From: Acidobacteriota bacterium
Lineage (GTDB): Bacteria > Acidobacteriota > Vicinamibacteria > Vicinamibacterales > UBA2999
Assembly (NCBI GenBank): GCA_020851565.1
Contig: JADZCN010000058.1
Coordinates: 1 to 44,791 of the forward strand
Length of the DNA stretch: 44,791 nt
Direction of reading: 5' to 3'
In this document: positions 33,471 through 43,885 of the stretch, one piece after another
How the letters are laid out: each line of letters opens with the position of its first letter
Position numbering within the stretch: position 1 is the first letter of the stretch
The notes under the pieces: model-generated
Database searches by the model: none
What the model was told of the DNA's origin: nothing
What the model saw: the letters and a program-made list of their open reading frames with translations, nothing else
Translations under genes and position numbers: made by a program

Positions 33471-34600
33471 TCGCAGTTCTCGCCCTGGAAGATGGCACGT
33501 GGTACCGCGGGATGTCTGCGGGCGCACCCGGTGAAACGTCCGGTGAAGTGGTCTTCAACACCAGCATGACCGGCTACCAGGAGGTGCTCACCGATCCGTC
33601 GTATGCGGGCCAGATTGTCACGATGACGGCGCCGCAGATTGGCAACTACGGGGTCGCCGGCGCAGACCAGGAGTCGGGCGCTCCCAAGGTGGCGGGGTTC
33701 GTGATGCGCGACCCGTCGCCCATCTCGTCCAACTGGCGGGCGCAGGGCACGCTCCGCGACTACCTGGTCCACCACGGCATCGTCGCGATTGGCGACATCG
33801 ACACGCGGGTCCTCACCCGGAAGCTGCGTTCGGGCGGCGTGATGCGCGGCGTCATCGCCACCGGTTCGGTGGATCCGGAGGCGCTGGTCGAGCGGGCACG
33901 GGCCATCCCGCACATGGAAGGCAGTGACCTGGTGAAGGCGGTGACGTGTGCCGAGCCGTACGACTTCACGACGACGCTGGCCGACGCGGTGACCGAGGCC
34001 TCGTTCGGCGTGCCGCCCATCAAGCGGGCTTCGAAGCCGCTGAAGGTCGCGGCATACGACTACGGCATGAAGCTCAACATCCTGCGCCGCCTCGTCGCGC
34101 ACGGGTGCGAGGTGCGCGTGTTCCCCGCGACGACGCCCGCCTCCGAGGTGCTGGCCTGGCAGCCGGACGGCGTCTTCCTGAGCAACGGCCCCGGGGACCC
34201 TGCGGCGGTCACCTACGCCGTGGACAACATCCGCACCCTCGTGGACACCGGCGTGCCGATGTTCGGCATCTGCCTGGGGCACCAGCTGCTCGCGCTGGCG
34301 CTGGGCGCCAAGACCTACAAGCTGAAGTTCGGGCACCGCGGCGCGAACCACCCGGTGAAGCAGCTCGACTCGGGCGCCATCGAGATCACCTCGCAGAACC
34401 ATGGCTTCGCCGTGGATCCCGAGTCGCTGCCCGAGACGGCGCGGGTGACCCACCTGAACCTGTACGACGGCACGGTGGAGGGGCTGCGCCACGTGGTCAA
34501 GCCCGTCTACTCGGTGCAGTACCACCCCGAGGCCTCGCCCGGGCCGCACGACGCCGACTACCTGTTCACGCAGTTCATCGAAGAAATGGAACGACGGTAA
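33467..34600 (+). CDS. carA: carbamoyl-phosphate synthase small subunit
   Basis: CarA is the glutamine amidotransferase subunit that supplies ammonia for carbamoyl phosphate, used in arginine and pyrimidine synthesis. The 377-residue protein has the N-terminal CPSase domain ([20 protein letters not shown], split at the family signature) and a class I glutaminase domain. The nucleophile is Cys269 in FGICLGHQ, with His353 and Glu355 in [11 protein letters not shown] 33467 overlaps the upstream stop (ATGA). carB follows after 3 bases, so both subunits are co-translated from one mRNA. Confidence 0.97.
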   Translation: MIAVLALEDGTWYRGMSAGAPGETSGEVVFNTSMTGYQEVLTDPSYAGQIVTMTAPQIGNYGVAGADQESGAPKVAGFVMRDPSPISSNWRAQGTLRDYLVHHGIVAIGDIDTRVLTRKLRSGGVMRGVIATGSVDPEALVERARAIPHMEGSDLVKAVTCAEPYDFTTTLADAVTEASFGVPPIKRASKPLKVAAYDYGMKLNILRRLVAHGCEVRVFPATTPASEVLAWQPDGVFLSNGPGDPAAVTYAVDNIRTLVDTGVPMFGICLGHQLLALALGAKTYKLKFGHRGANHPVKQLDSGAIEITSQNHGFAVDPESLPETARVTHLNLYDGTVEGLRHVVKPVYSVQYHPEASPGPHDADYLFTQFIEEMERR

Positions 34601-34603
34601 GCG

Positions 34604-37882
<3,279 letters not shown>

Positions 37883-37981
37883 GGCAGGTCCGCTCGGCGT
37901 TTCACCTTCTGCGACCTTCACGCCGGGTTGGTTCGTTTCCGGCCTGATTCCAGGTGTGTCGCGGCTTGCATTCGCCGCGGC

Positions 37982-40447
37982 ATGCCTCCCTCCGCACCCC
38001 TTGCCCTCTTGCTGGCGGCTGGATTGGCTGCCGGCATTCACCTCGATCTCTCGCTGGCCCGGCTGCCATTCCTGCTGATGGCCATGGCTGTCGTGGCTGC
38101 GTTCCACGCGCGCCTCCAAGGCCTGCCGGGCATCGCGCGGCTGATGTGGGCCGTGGCTGTGGCGGCGGGCGCCGTGCTGCACGGCATGCACGCGGCCGAC
38201 CGCGCCGAGCGAGCGCCGATCCGCGCCTGGCTCGAGGCCCGATTGGGGCCAGGCGCCCTGGATCCCGTGGCCCCCCGGCTGGACGAACCCGTCCGCGTGC
38301 GCGGGCGACTGACCCGGGACGGCGCGCTCACGGAGGACGGTGCGCTCATTCATCTCCGTGCCTCGCACGTGTCCGTCGGCGGCGCATGGGAGCCGACCGA
38401 CGGAGGAGTCTCGATCACCGTTGCGGGGACGCAGGCGGCGGGGCACGTGGCGGGATGGCGAGCGGGCCGCGAGGTGGAGGTGCCGGCGTTGTTGCGCCGG
38501 CCGGCCCGCTACCTCGACACGGGCGTGCCCGACGGGGAGCGTGCCCTGGCCATGCGGGGCACGGCACTGGTCGGCACCGTGAAGAGCGCCGCCCTCGTGG
38601 AGGTGCGGCGCGCAGGGCGCTGGTGGGACGAACGCGCGGCAGACGTGCGCGCGGCCGTGCGCCAGGCGATGGCGCAGCACGTCGGGCCGCACGACCCGAT
38701 GTCGGCGGCCATCGGGACGGCCATCCTGATCGGGGATCGCGCGGCCATGTCGCCCGACGTGGTGCGGCGGCTGCAGGAGGCCGGGACGTATCACGTCGTA
38801 GCCATCTCGGGCGGCAACATCGCGCTGCTGGCCGGCGCGGTCCTGGCCCTGCTCTGGGCGGCCCGCATCCGCTTCGCCGGGGCGGCGGCGGCCGCCATCC
38901 TCGTGCTCTCCGCACACGCCTGGGTGATTGGCGGCGGGGCCTCGGTCGTCCGCGCCACGGTGATGGCCGTCATCTACCTGGGCTTGCGGCTGGTGGATCA
39001 GCGCACGGCACCGATCAACGCCGTGGCCGTGGGCGCGTCGGTGATGCTGCTGGCCAGCCCGCTCGAGTTGATGAACGCGGGTTTCTGGCTCACCTTCGGC
39101 GCCACCGCGGCGTTGATTGCGGCGGCCGCACGCTGGCAGGCGCCAACGCCGGGACGCTGGTGGCATGCGCCCATGGCCATTTGCGTGGGAAGCCTGGCCG
39201 TGGAGCTGGTCCTCACCCCGGTGTCGGCCTATGTCTTCCAGCGCGTGACCCTGGCGGGGCTGGCGCTGAACCTGGCCGCTGTTCCCGCGATGGCGATGGT
39301 TCAGGCGTCGGCGTCGGTGTGCGTGTTACTGGACGTCCTCGGTGCACGGCCCCTGGCGTCCGTCCCGGGGAGGGTAGCCCACCTCGCGGCGCAGGCGCTG
39401 CTCGAGAGCGGACGGCTCGTGGACTATGTCCCCTGGGCCACCTGGCGTGTGCCGTCGCCGCCGCTCCCGCTGGTCGCGGGCTACTACGCGGTTGTCGCCA
39501 TGTGGTGGCGGTGGTCCGTACCTCCCGTGGACACCGGGTCTCGCCGGCGCCGCGCACGTGCCGCCGGCCTGAGCGTTGTCGCGATGTGGCTGTGGATGGC
39601 AGTGGCACCGCAGACCCTCGCGCGCGCGGCCATCGAGAACCGCCTGCGCGTGACGACGATGGATGTGGGGCAGGGGGACGCGGTGCTGGTGACCTTCCCT
39701 GACGGACGCACGCTGATGGTGGACAGCGGCGGGGGCTCACCGCGCGGCGAGTTCGACATCGGGGATCGGGTGCTCGGGCCGGCCATCCGTGCGCGGGGCA
39801 TTGCCCGGCTCGACTACCTGGCCATCTCCCATGGCGACCCGGACCACATCGGCGGGGCGGTTTCGCTCGTGCGCGACTTCTCGCCCGGGGAAGTGTGGGC
39901 CGGCGTGTACGTTGCCAACCACGAGCCGCAGGAGGCGCTGCGCGCCGCGGCCCGGGGTGCGCGGAGCGCGTGGCGCTGGCTGCTGCGCGGCGACCGCTTC
40001 GAGGTGGGCGGCGTGGAGGTGCGCGTGCACCACCCGCCGCCACCCGACTGGGAGCGGCAGAAGGTGCGGAACGACGACTCGCTGGTGTTCGAACTGCGCC
40101 ACGGCGCGGTGTCGGTGCTCTTGACGGGGGACATCTCACGGGAGATCGAGCAGGAACTCGTGCCGGCGCTCGACGTGCTGCCGACGGTCATCCTCAAGTC
40201 CCCGCACCACGGCAGCGCGACGTCGAGCTCGCCGCGTCTGCTCGAGCACCTGCGGCCCGCCGCGGTCCTCGTCAGCGCGGGGCGGGGGAACCCCTACGGC
40301 CATCCCGTTCCCGCGGTGCTCGAGCGGTACGCCAACGTCGGCGCCGAGGTCTTCCGCACGGACCGGGACGGCCAGATAGAGCTCGTGACCGATGGCCACG
40401 CGGTCGAGATCACCACCTACACGGGCCTGCGGTGGCGGCGGCCCTGA
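37982..40447 (+). CDS. comEC: ComEC/Rec2-family DNA uptake channel
   Basis: ComEC forms the inner-membrane channel for single-stranded DNA during natural transformation. The 821-residue protein has several N-terminal membrane segments around a DUF4131 domain and the multi-spanning Competence domain (AGTYHVVAISGGNIALLAGA). The C-terminal metallo-beta-lactamase-like domain has TTMDVGQGDAVLV, SHGDPDHIGG and KSPHHGSATSSS. ATG 37982 begins just before the first hydrophobic segment; a TTG 54 bases upstream would add a non-hydrophobic stretch. Together with PilT it suggests pili and competence, although the pilus genes are elsewhere. The 99-base gap after carB shows no clear motif. Confidence 0.93.
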   Translation: MPPSAPLALLLAAGLAAGIHLDLSLARLPFLLMAMAVVAAFHARLQGLPGIARLMWAVAVAAGAVLHGMHAADRAERAPIRAWLEARLGPGALDPVAPRLDEPVRVRGRLTRDGALTEDGALIHLRASHVSVGGAWEPTDGGVSITVAGTQAAGHVAGWRAGREVEVPALLRRPARYLDTGVPDGERALAMRGTALVGTVKSAALVEVRRAGRWWDERAADVRAAVRQAMAQHVGPHDPMSAAIGTAILIGDRAAMSPDVVRRLQEAGTYHVVAISGGNIALLAGAVLALLWAARIRFAGAAAAAILVLSAHAWVIGGGASVVRATVMAVIYLGLRLVDQRTAPINAVAVGASVMLLASPLELMNAGFWLTFGATAALIAAAARWQAPTPGRWWHAPMAICVGSLAVELVLTPVSAYVFQRVTLAGLALNLAAVPAMAMVQASASVCVLLDVLGARPLASVPGRVAHLAAQALLESGRLVDYVPWATWRVPSPPLPLVAGYYAVVAMWWRWSVPPVDTGSRRRRARAAGLSVVAMWLWMAVAPQTLARAAIENRLRVTTMDVGQGDAVLVTFPDGRTLMVDSGGGSPRGEFDIGDRVLGPAIRARGIARLDYLAISHGDPDHIGGAVSLVRDFSPGEVWAGVYVANHEPQEALRAAARGARSAWRWLLRGDRFEVGGVEVRVHHPPPPDWERQKVRNDDSLVFELRHGAVSVLLTGDISREIEQELVPALDVLPTVILKSPHHGSATSSSPRLLEHLRPAAVLVSAGRGNPYGHPVPAVLERYANVGAEVFRTDRDGQIELVTDGHAVEITTYTGLRWRRP

Positions 40448-40454
40448 ACGAGCC

Positions 40455-40485
40455 CGGGTACACGAAGGGCACGAAGGGCACGAAG
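40455..40485 (+). repeat. left inverted repeat (CACGAAGGG family F) of the GxxExxY cassette
   Basis: This 31-base copy contains CACGAAGGG, CACGAAGGG and CACGAAG in 9-base phase. It matches the reverse complement of 40980-41010 at 28 of 31 positions. One further CACGAAG follows at 40491-40497. It begins 8 bases after the comEC stop. Confidence 0.88.
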
Positions 40486-40541
40486 TAAACCACGAAGCTG
40501 ACCACACAAGTATCAACCGGGAAGAACTGGAGACAGACGAG

Positions 40542-40940
40542 ATGCTTGTTCGTGTCAAACCCGCTCTGGATCCGGAGCGCGAACAGCTGGTCGAACGGAC
40601 GATTGGCTGCGCGCTCCGAGTCCACCAGGCCCTTGGGCCGGGGTATGTCGAAGCCGTCTATCACGATGCGCTGGCCATCGAGCTTCACGAGCACGGCCTC
40701 CCATTCAAACGGGAGTTCGCAGTGCCCGTTTTCTACCGTGGGCGGCTCCTACGGTTGCACCGCATCGACCTGGTAGTCGCCGACACGGTGATCGTGGAGG
40801 TGAAGGCCGTGGAACGGCTGGAGCCCATTCACCAGGCTCAGGTTGTCTCGTATCTAAAGGCGTCGGGCTTGAGGGTTGCCCTCCTGGTCAACTTCAACAC
40901 GCCGGTCTTGAAACTGGCCCTGCGACGAATAGTCCTTTGA
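40542..40940 (+). CDS. GxxExxY protein (PD-(D/E)XK nuclease-like)
   Basis: The 132-residue protein belongs to the GxxExxY family, named for the motif seen here as GYVEAVY (34-40). The following RLHRIDLVVADTVIVEVKAV has Asp76, Glu86 and Lys88 in the spacing of a PD-(D/E)XK nuclease core, with Gln98 or Gln100 in the next helix. Nuclease activity is inferred from these residues; no function is established to my knowledge. ATG 40542 has GGAGA (40529-40533) 8 bases upstream, a proper ribosome site unlike many neighbours. TATCAA at 40511 is a weak -10. The gene lies between two 31-base inverted repeats, suggesting an inserted cassette. Confidence 0.88.
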   Translation: MLVRVKPALDPEREQLVERTIGCALRVHQALGPGYVEAVYHDALAIELHEHGLPFKREFAVPVFYRGRLLRLHRIDLVVADTVIVEVKAVERLEPIHQAQVVSYLKASGLRVALLVNFNTPVLKLALRRIVL

Positions 40941-40955
40941 TAGCGTGGCCCCGAT

Positions 40956-41840
40956 CTATCGGTCGTTCTTCGTGTGTACCTTCGTGCTCTTCGTGTCCTT
41001 CGTGTTCCCGTGGACGCGATGCACGGCCTGCTTGGCGACGTTCCACCGCGCGTCGAGGTCTTCGAACGGCAGGTCTCTGATGGCGCCACCCTCGGCGGTG
41101 ATGGCGTGCTCCATGGCCTCGAAGCGATCCTGGAACTTGTCGTTCGCCCGGCGGAGCGCGGTCTCGGAGTCGATGCCCATCTTCCGCGCGAGGTTCGCGA
41201 TGGCGAAGAAGAGGTCGCCCAGCTCCTCCTCGGCCTCGGCCGACGTGGCGCCGCGGGACTCGACCGCCTGACGGAGCTCCCTGGCCTCCTCGTCGATCTT
41301 GTCCAGCACGTCGGTGGCCTTCACCCAGTCGAAGCCCGCCGTGGCGGCTCGCCGCCCCAGCAAGTCGGCCCGTTGCAGCGCCGGCAGCGCGCGCGGGATG
41401 CCGCTGAGCGTGGTCTTGACGGGCTTGCCCGCCTCGGTGCGCTCCACCGCCTTGATGTCGTCCCACTGCGCCTTCACGCCCGTCGCGGTGATGGCTGCCG
41501 TCTTCGGCAGGGGCTCGCCGTCCGGCGTGAACACGTGCGGGTGCCGCCGAATCAGCTTGTCGGTGACGGCCTGGATGGAATCCGCAATCGTGAAGTGGCC
41601 CGCCTCGGCGCACAGCTCGGCCAGGAACACCGCCTCGAAGAGGAAGTCTCCCAGCTCCTCGCGGAGCGCCTCCATGTCGCCCTCGTCCAGCGCGTCCAGC
41701 AGTTCGCACGTCTCCTCGAGCACGAACGGACGGAGCGACAGGAGCGTCTGCTCGCGGTCCCACGCGCAGCCTTCCGGGCTGCGCAGCGTGTGCATGATGC
41801 TGACGAGTCGTTGGAAGCGCGCCCCGGCCTGCTCGGACAT
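40956..41840 (-). CDS. mazG: nucleoside triphosphate pyrophosphohydrolase MazG
   Basis: MazG hydrolyses NTPs to NMP and pyrophosphate, a house-cleaning activity. The 294-residue protein has two MazG domains, each with the EExxE-type metal helix: EETCELLDALDEGD with REELGDFLFEAVF, and EEARELRQAV with EEELGDLFFAIANLAR. CAWDREQTLLSL is the N-terminal signature. The last 18 or so residues (NTKDTKSTKVHTKNDR) are low complexity and are encoded by the family F repeat, so they are probably not ancestral. ATG 41840 lies 6 bases after a TAGCAT box on the minus strand. It is divergent from the PhnP-like gene. Confidence 0.94.
   Translation of the reverse strand: MSEQAGARFQRLVSIMHTLRSPEGCAWDREQTLLSLRPFVLEETCELLDALDEGDMEALREELGDFLFEAVFLAELCAEAGHFTIADSIQAVTDKLIRRHPHVFTPDGEPLPKTAAITATGVKAQWDDIKAVERTEAGKPVKTTLSGIPRALPALQRADLLGRRAATAGFDWVKATDVLDKIDEEARELRQAVESRGATSAEAEEELGDLFFAIANLARKMGIDSETALRRANDKFQDRFEAMEHAITAEGGAIRDLPFEDLDARWNVAKQAVHRVHGNTKDTKSTKVHTKNDR
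40980..41010 (-). repeat. right inverted repeat (family F) of the GxxExxY cassette
   Basis: This is the inverted partner of 40455-40485 (28 of 31 bases). It lies inside the 3' end of mazG, where its 9-base period is read as three-codon units (NTK, DTK, STK). Related CTTCGTG units extend to 40966. Confidence 0.88.
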
Positions 41841-41846
41841 GCCCGA

Positions 41847-41852
41847 ATGCTA
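41847..41852 (-). promoter_or_regulatory. -10 box of mazG, leaderless type
   Basis: On the minus strand TAGCAT is followed by TCGGGC and the mazG ATG. It overlaps the opposing -10 box by two bases. Confidence 0.5.
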
Positions 41853-41856
41853 TCAT
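41851..41856 (+). promoter_or_regulatory. -10 box of the PhnP-like gene, leaderless type
   Basis: TATCAT is followed by 8 bases and the TTG at 41865. This position supports TTG rather than the ATG at 41847, which would lie inside the promoter. Confidence 0.45.
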
Positions 41857-41864
41857 TCGGTGTT

Positions 41865-42644
41865 TTGCAGGCGCGCGTCACGATACTCGGGAGCGGCACC
41901 TCGCACGGCGTGCCCATGATCGGCTGCACGTGCGAGGTGTGCCAGTCGCCGGATCCGCACGACCGGCGGTTGCGCCCGTCCATCTACATCGAGAGGGACG
42001 GCGGGCCCTCGGTGCTCGTGGACACGTCCACCGATCTGCGCCAGCAGGCGCTCACCTACGGCGTCCGGCGGGTGGACGCCATCCTCATGACTCACAGTCA
42101 TGCGGATCACGTGCTGGGCATGGACGAGGTGCGGCGGTTCAACATCCTGAACGGGGGCGCCATCCCGCTGTTCGCGTCGGCGTCAACGGGCCGCGAGCTG
42201 AGGCGCATCTTCCAGTACGTGTTCGAGCCGCCGTCGCAGAAGGGAGGCGGCATCCCGCAGGTGGATCTGCGCGAGATCGACGGCCCCTTCGCCGTGGACG
42301 CGCTGCAGGTGCAGCCGGTGCCGCTGCTCCACGGGAGCCTGCCCATCCTCGGGTTCCGCTTCGGCCGGTTCGCGTACCTCACCGATGCCAGCACGATTCC
42401 GGACGAGGCGTGGCCGCTGCTGGAGGGGCTCGACGTCCTCATCCTGAACGCACTCCGACATCGCCCGCATCCCACGCACTTCTCTCTGTCCGAGGCCGTG
42501 GCGGTGACCGAGCGGCTGGCGCCTGCGCGCGCCTTCTTCACCCACGTCTGCCACGACCTGCCGCACGCGGCCACGAACCGGTCGCTGCCCGCCGGGATGG
42601 CGCTGGCCGCCGACGGCCTGTCGTTCACCGTGGAGGTCGGTTGA
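41865..42644 (+). CDS. metallo-beta-lactamase-fold hydrolase, PhnP-like
   Basis: The 259-residue protein resembles PhnP-type phosphodiesterases. It has GSGTSHGVP (9-17), the zinc-binding Cys21, Cys23 and Cys26 of CTCEVC, the catalytic THSHADH (His77, His79, Asp81, His82) and a late LTDASTIPDEAW. THVCHDLPHAA supplies another His. E. coli PhnP opens cyclic ribosyl phosphate in phosphonate breakdown, but no phn genes are here, so the substrate is open. An in-frame ATG at 41847 would add six residues but overlaps the -10 box, hence TTG 41865 is preferred with moderate confidence. ribF follows after one base, so the two are probably coupled. Confidence 0.85.
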   Translation: MQARVTILGSGTSHGVPMIGCTCEVCQSPDPHDRRLRPSIYIERDGGPSVLVDTSTDLRQQALTYGVRRVDAILMTHSHADHVLGMDEVRRFNILNGGAIPLFASASTGRELRRIFQYVFEPPSQKGGGIPQVDLREIDGPFAVDALQVQPVPLLHGSLPILGFRFGRFAYLTDASTIPDEAWPLLEGLDVLILNALRHRPHPTHFSLSEAVAVTERLAPARAFFTHVCHDLPHAATNRSLPAGMALAADGLSFTVEVG

Positions 42645-42645
42645 C

Positions 42646-43584
42646 GTGGACGTGCTCCGCTATCCGGACGATGCGCGACCCGCGCGGTGGCCGCACCCGG
42701 TCCTGGCCCTTGGCAACTTCGACGGCCTGCATCGCGGGCACATGAAGATCATCGAGCGGATCCGGCGCGGCGCCTCCGAGCGTGCCGGCACCTCGGTCGT
42801 GCTCACCTTCGACCCGCATCCACCGCGCGTGCTCCGCCCCGACAAGGCGCCGCCCCTCCTGATGACGCTGGATCAGAAGCTGGCGGCACTCGAGCGCGCG
42901 GGGGTGCAGGGCGTGGCCGTCGTGCAGTTCACCGAGGAGCTGTCGCAGTGGGAACCGGAGACGTTCGTCCGCCGCATCCTCGTGGAGTGGCTGCGCGTGT
43001 CCGAGGTCTGGGTGGGCGCCGACTTCCTGTTCGGGCGGAACCGCTCCGGCAACTTCACGCTGCTGCGCACGCTGGGCCAGCAGCACGGGTTCCGCGCGGA
43101 GAAGATCGATCCCATCCGCTACAAGGACTTCATCGTGTCGAGCACCCGGATCCGGCGGCTCGTCTCGGAGGGGCGCGTGGAGGAGGCCGGCGCGCTGCTG
43201 GGGCGGCACTACGCGATCAGCGGGGAAGTGGTGGCGGGCGCGAAGCGTGGGCGCGAGCTGGGCTTCCCCACGGCGAACCTGGCGACGGCCAACGACCTGA
43301 TCCCTCCGCACGGCGTGTACGCCACCTTCATCACGCTGGACGGCGTCGTCCACCCGAGCGTCACGAACATCGGCGTGCGGCCGACGTTCGGGAGCGACCA
43401 GCGCCCGGGCGTCGAGACGCACGTGCTCGGCTACGCGGGCGATCTCTACGGGCGCCGGGCCGACGTGGCGTTCGTGCAGCGCCTGCGTGACGAGCGACGG
43501 TTCCCGGACGTGGACGCGCTGCGCGAGCAGATTGCGGCCGACGTGAGGCGGGCCGAGCGATTATTCGATAGACTTTCGGTATGA
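42646..43584 (+). CDS. ribF: bifunctional riboflavin kinase / FAD synthetase
   Basis: RibF phosphorylates riboflavin to FMN and adenylates it to FAD, cofactors needed by the ETF proteins in this window among others. The 312 residues have the N-terminal nucleotidyltransferase domain (LALGNFDGLHRGHMKII, GADFLFGRNRSGN, VSSTRIRRLVSEG). The C-terminal kinase domain has KRGRELGFPTANL, GVYAT and NIGVRPTFG. GTG 42646 lies one base after the preceding stop. Its own stop overlaps the ATG of the next gene (ATGA). Confidence 0.95.
   Translation: MDVLRYPDDARPARWPHPVLALGNFDGLHRGHMKIIERIRRGASERAGTSVVLTFDPHPPRVLRPDKAPPLLMTLDQKLAALERAGVQGVAVVQFTEELSQWEPETFVRRILVEWLRVSEVWVGADFLFGRNRSGNFTLLRTLGQQHGFRAEKIDPIRYKDFIVSSTRIRRLVSEGRVEEAGALLGRHYAISGEVVAGAKRGRELGFPTANLATANDLIPPHGVYATFITLDGVVHPSVTNIGVRPTFGSDQRPGVETHVLGYAGDLYGRRADVAFVQRLRDERRFPDVDALREQIAADVRRAERLFDRLSV
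43569..43574 (+). promoter_or_regulatory. -10 box inside the end of ribF, leaderless type
   Basis: TAGACT is followed by TTCGGT and the ATG at 43581. It would drive the small downstream gene independently of ribF. Confidence 0.35.
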
Positions 43585-43877
43585 CGGCCGCTCGCGATGG
43601 AGGTCAGGTGAGCCCAGAGTCGTTCCATTTCACGATCACCGTGCCGGCAGACGACCGCCTCGTGGGCGTGGTGCGGGATCTCTGTGCCCACGCCGTGAGC
43701 TACGCGAAGCTGGCCGAGCCCGCCGGCCGCGCCTTCTGCGATCGCGTGGGGGAGGCGGCCGCCGACGCGGTGGGCAGGAGCGCTGGCGCGCCGTGCCCGA
43801 TGGTGTTCCAGTGCGCGGCCGGCGAGCTCAGCGTGACCATCGCCGGGCAGACCCTCAGCCAGTCCCTCACTGCCTGA
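43581..43877 (+). CDS. small protein resembling the N-terminal part of RsbW-type ATPases
   Basis: The 98-residue protein is not firmly recognised. After a short variable N-terminus, residues FHFTITVPADDRLVGVVRDLCAHAV resemble the opening strand and helix of RsbW/SpoIIAB-like anti-sigma kinases. FCDRVGEAAADAV stands where those proteins have the N-box helix. The catalytic Asn is not evident and the remaining ATPase motifs are missing, so it may be a truncated or non-catalytic relative. It overlaps ribF by four bases and is followed by cysS after 8 bases. A sensing or partner-binding role is speculation. Confidence 0.65.
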   Translation: MTAARDGGQVSPESFHFTITVPADDRLVGVVRDLCAHAVSYAKLAEPAGRAFCDRVGEAAADAVGRSAGAPCPMVFQCAAGELSVTIAGQTLSQSLTA

Positions 43878-43885
43878 TCAGACCG

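Larger units (their letters stand above)
41843..41860. promoter_or_regulatory. palindrome spanning overlapping divergent promoters
   Basis: CCGAATG-CTAT-CATTCGG is a perfect inverted repeat with 7-base arms and a 4-base centre. It contains both the minus-strand -10 box for mazG and the plus-strand -10 box for the PhnP-like gene. It could be an operator or simply reflect two symmetrical promoters. Confidence 0.6.

Noticed and set aside
37883..37981. Small RNA or riboswitch between carB and comEC
   Set aside because: Only short, unconvincing hairpins were seen in the 99 bases and no known motif was recognised.
40455..41010. Classical insertion sequence or MITE
   Set aside because: No transposase and no clear target-site duplication were found, and the inverted repeats are themselves internally repetitive. 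It is described as a cassette instead.
41847..41864. ATG start for the PhnP-like gene at 41847
   Set aside because: It would place the start upstream of and inside its -10 box and within the mazG promoter. The six extra residues are not part of the conserved fold. It cannot be excluded without mapping.
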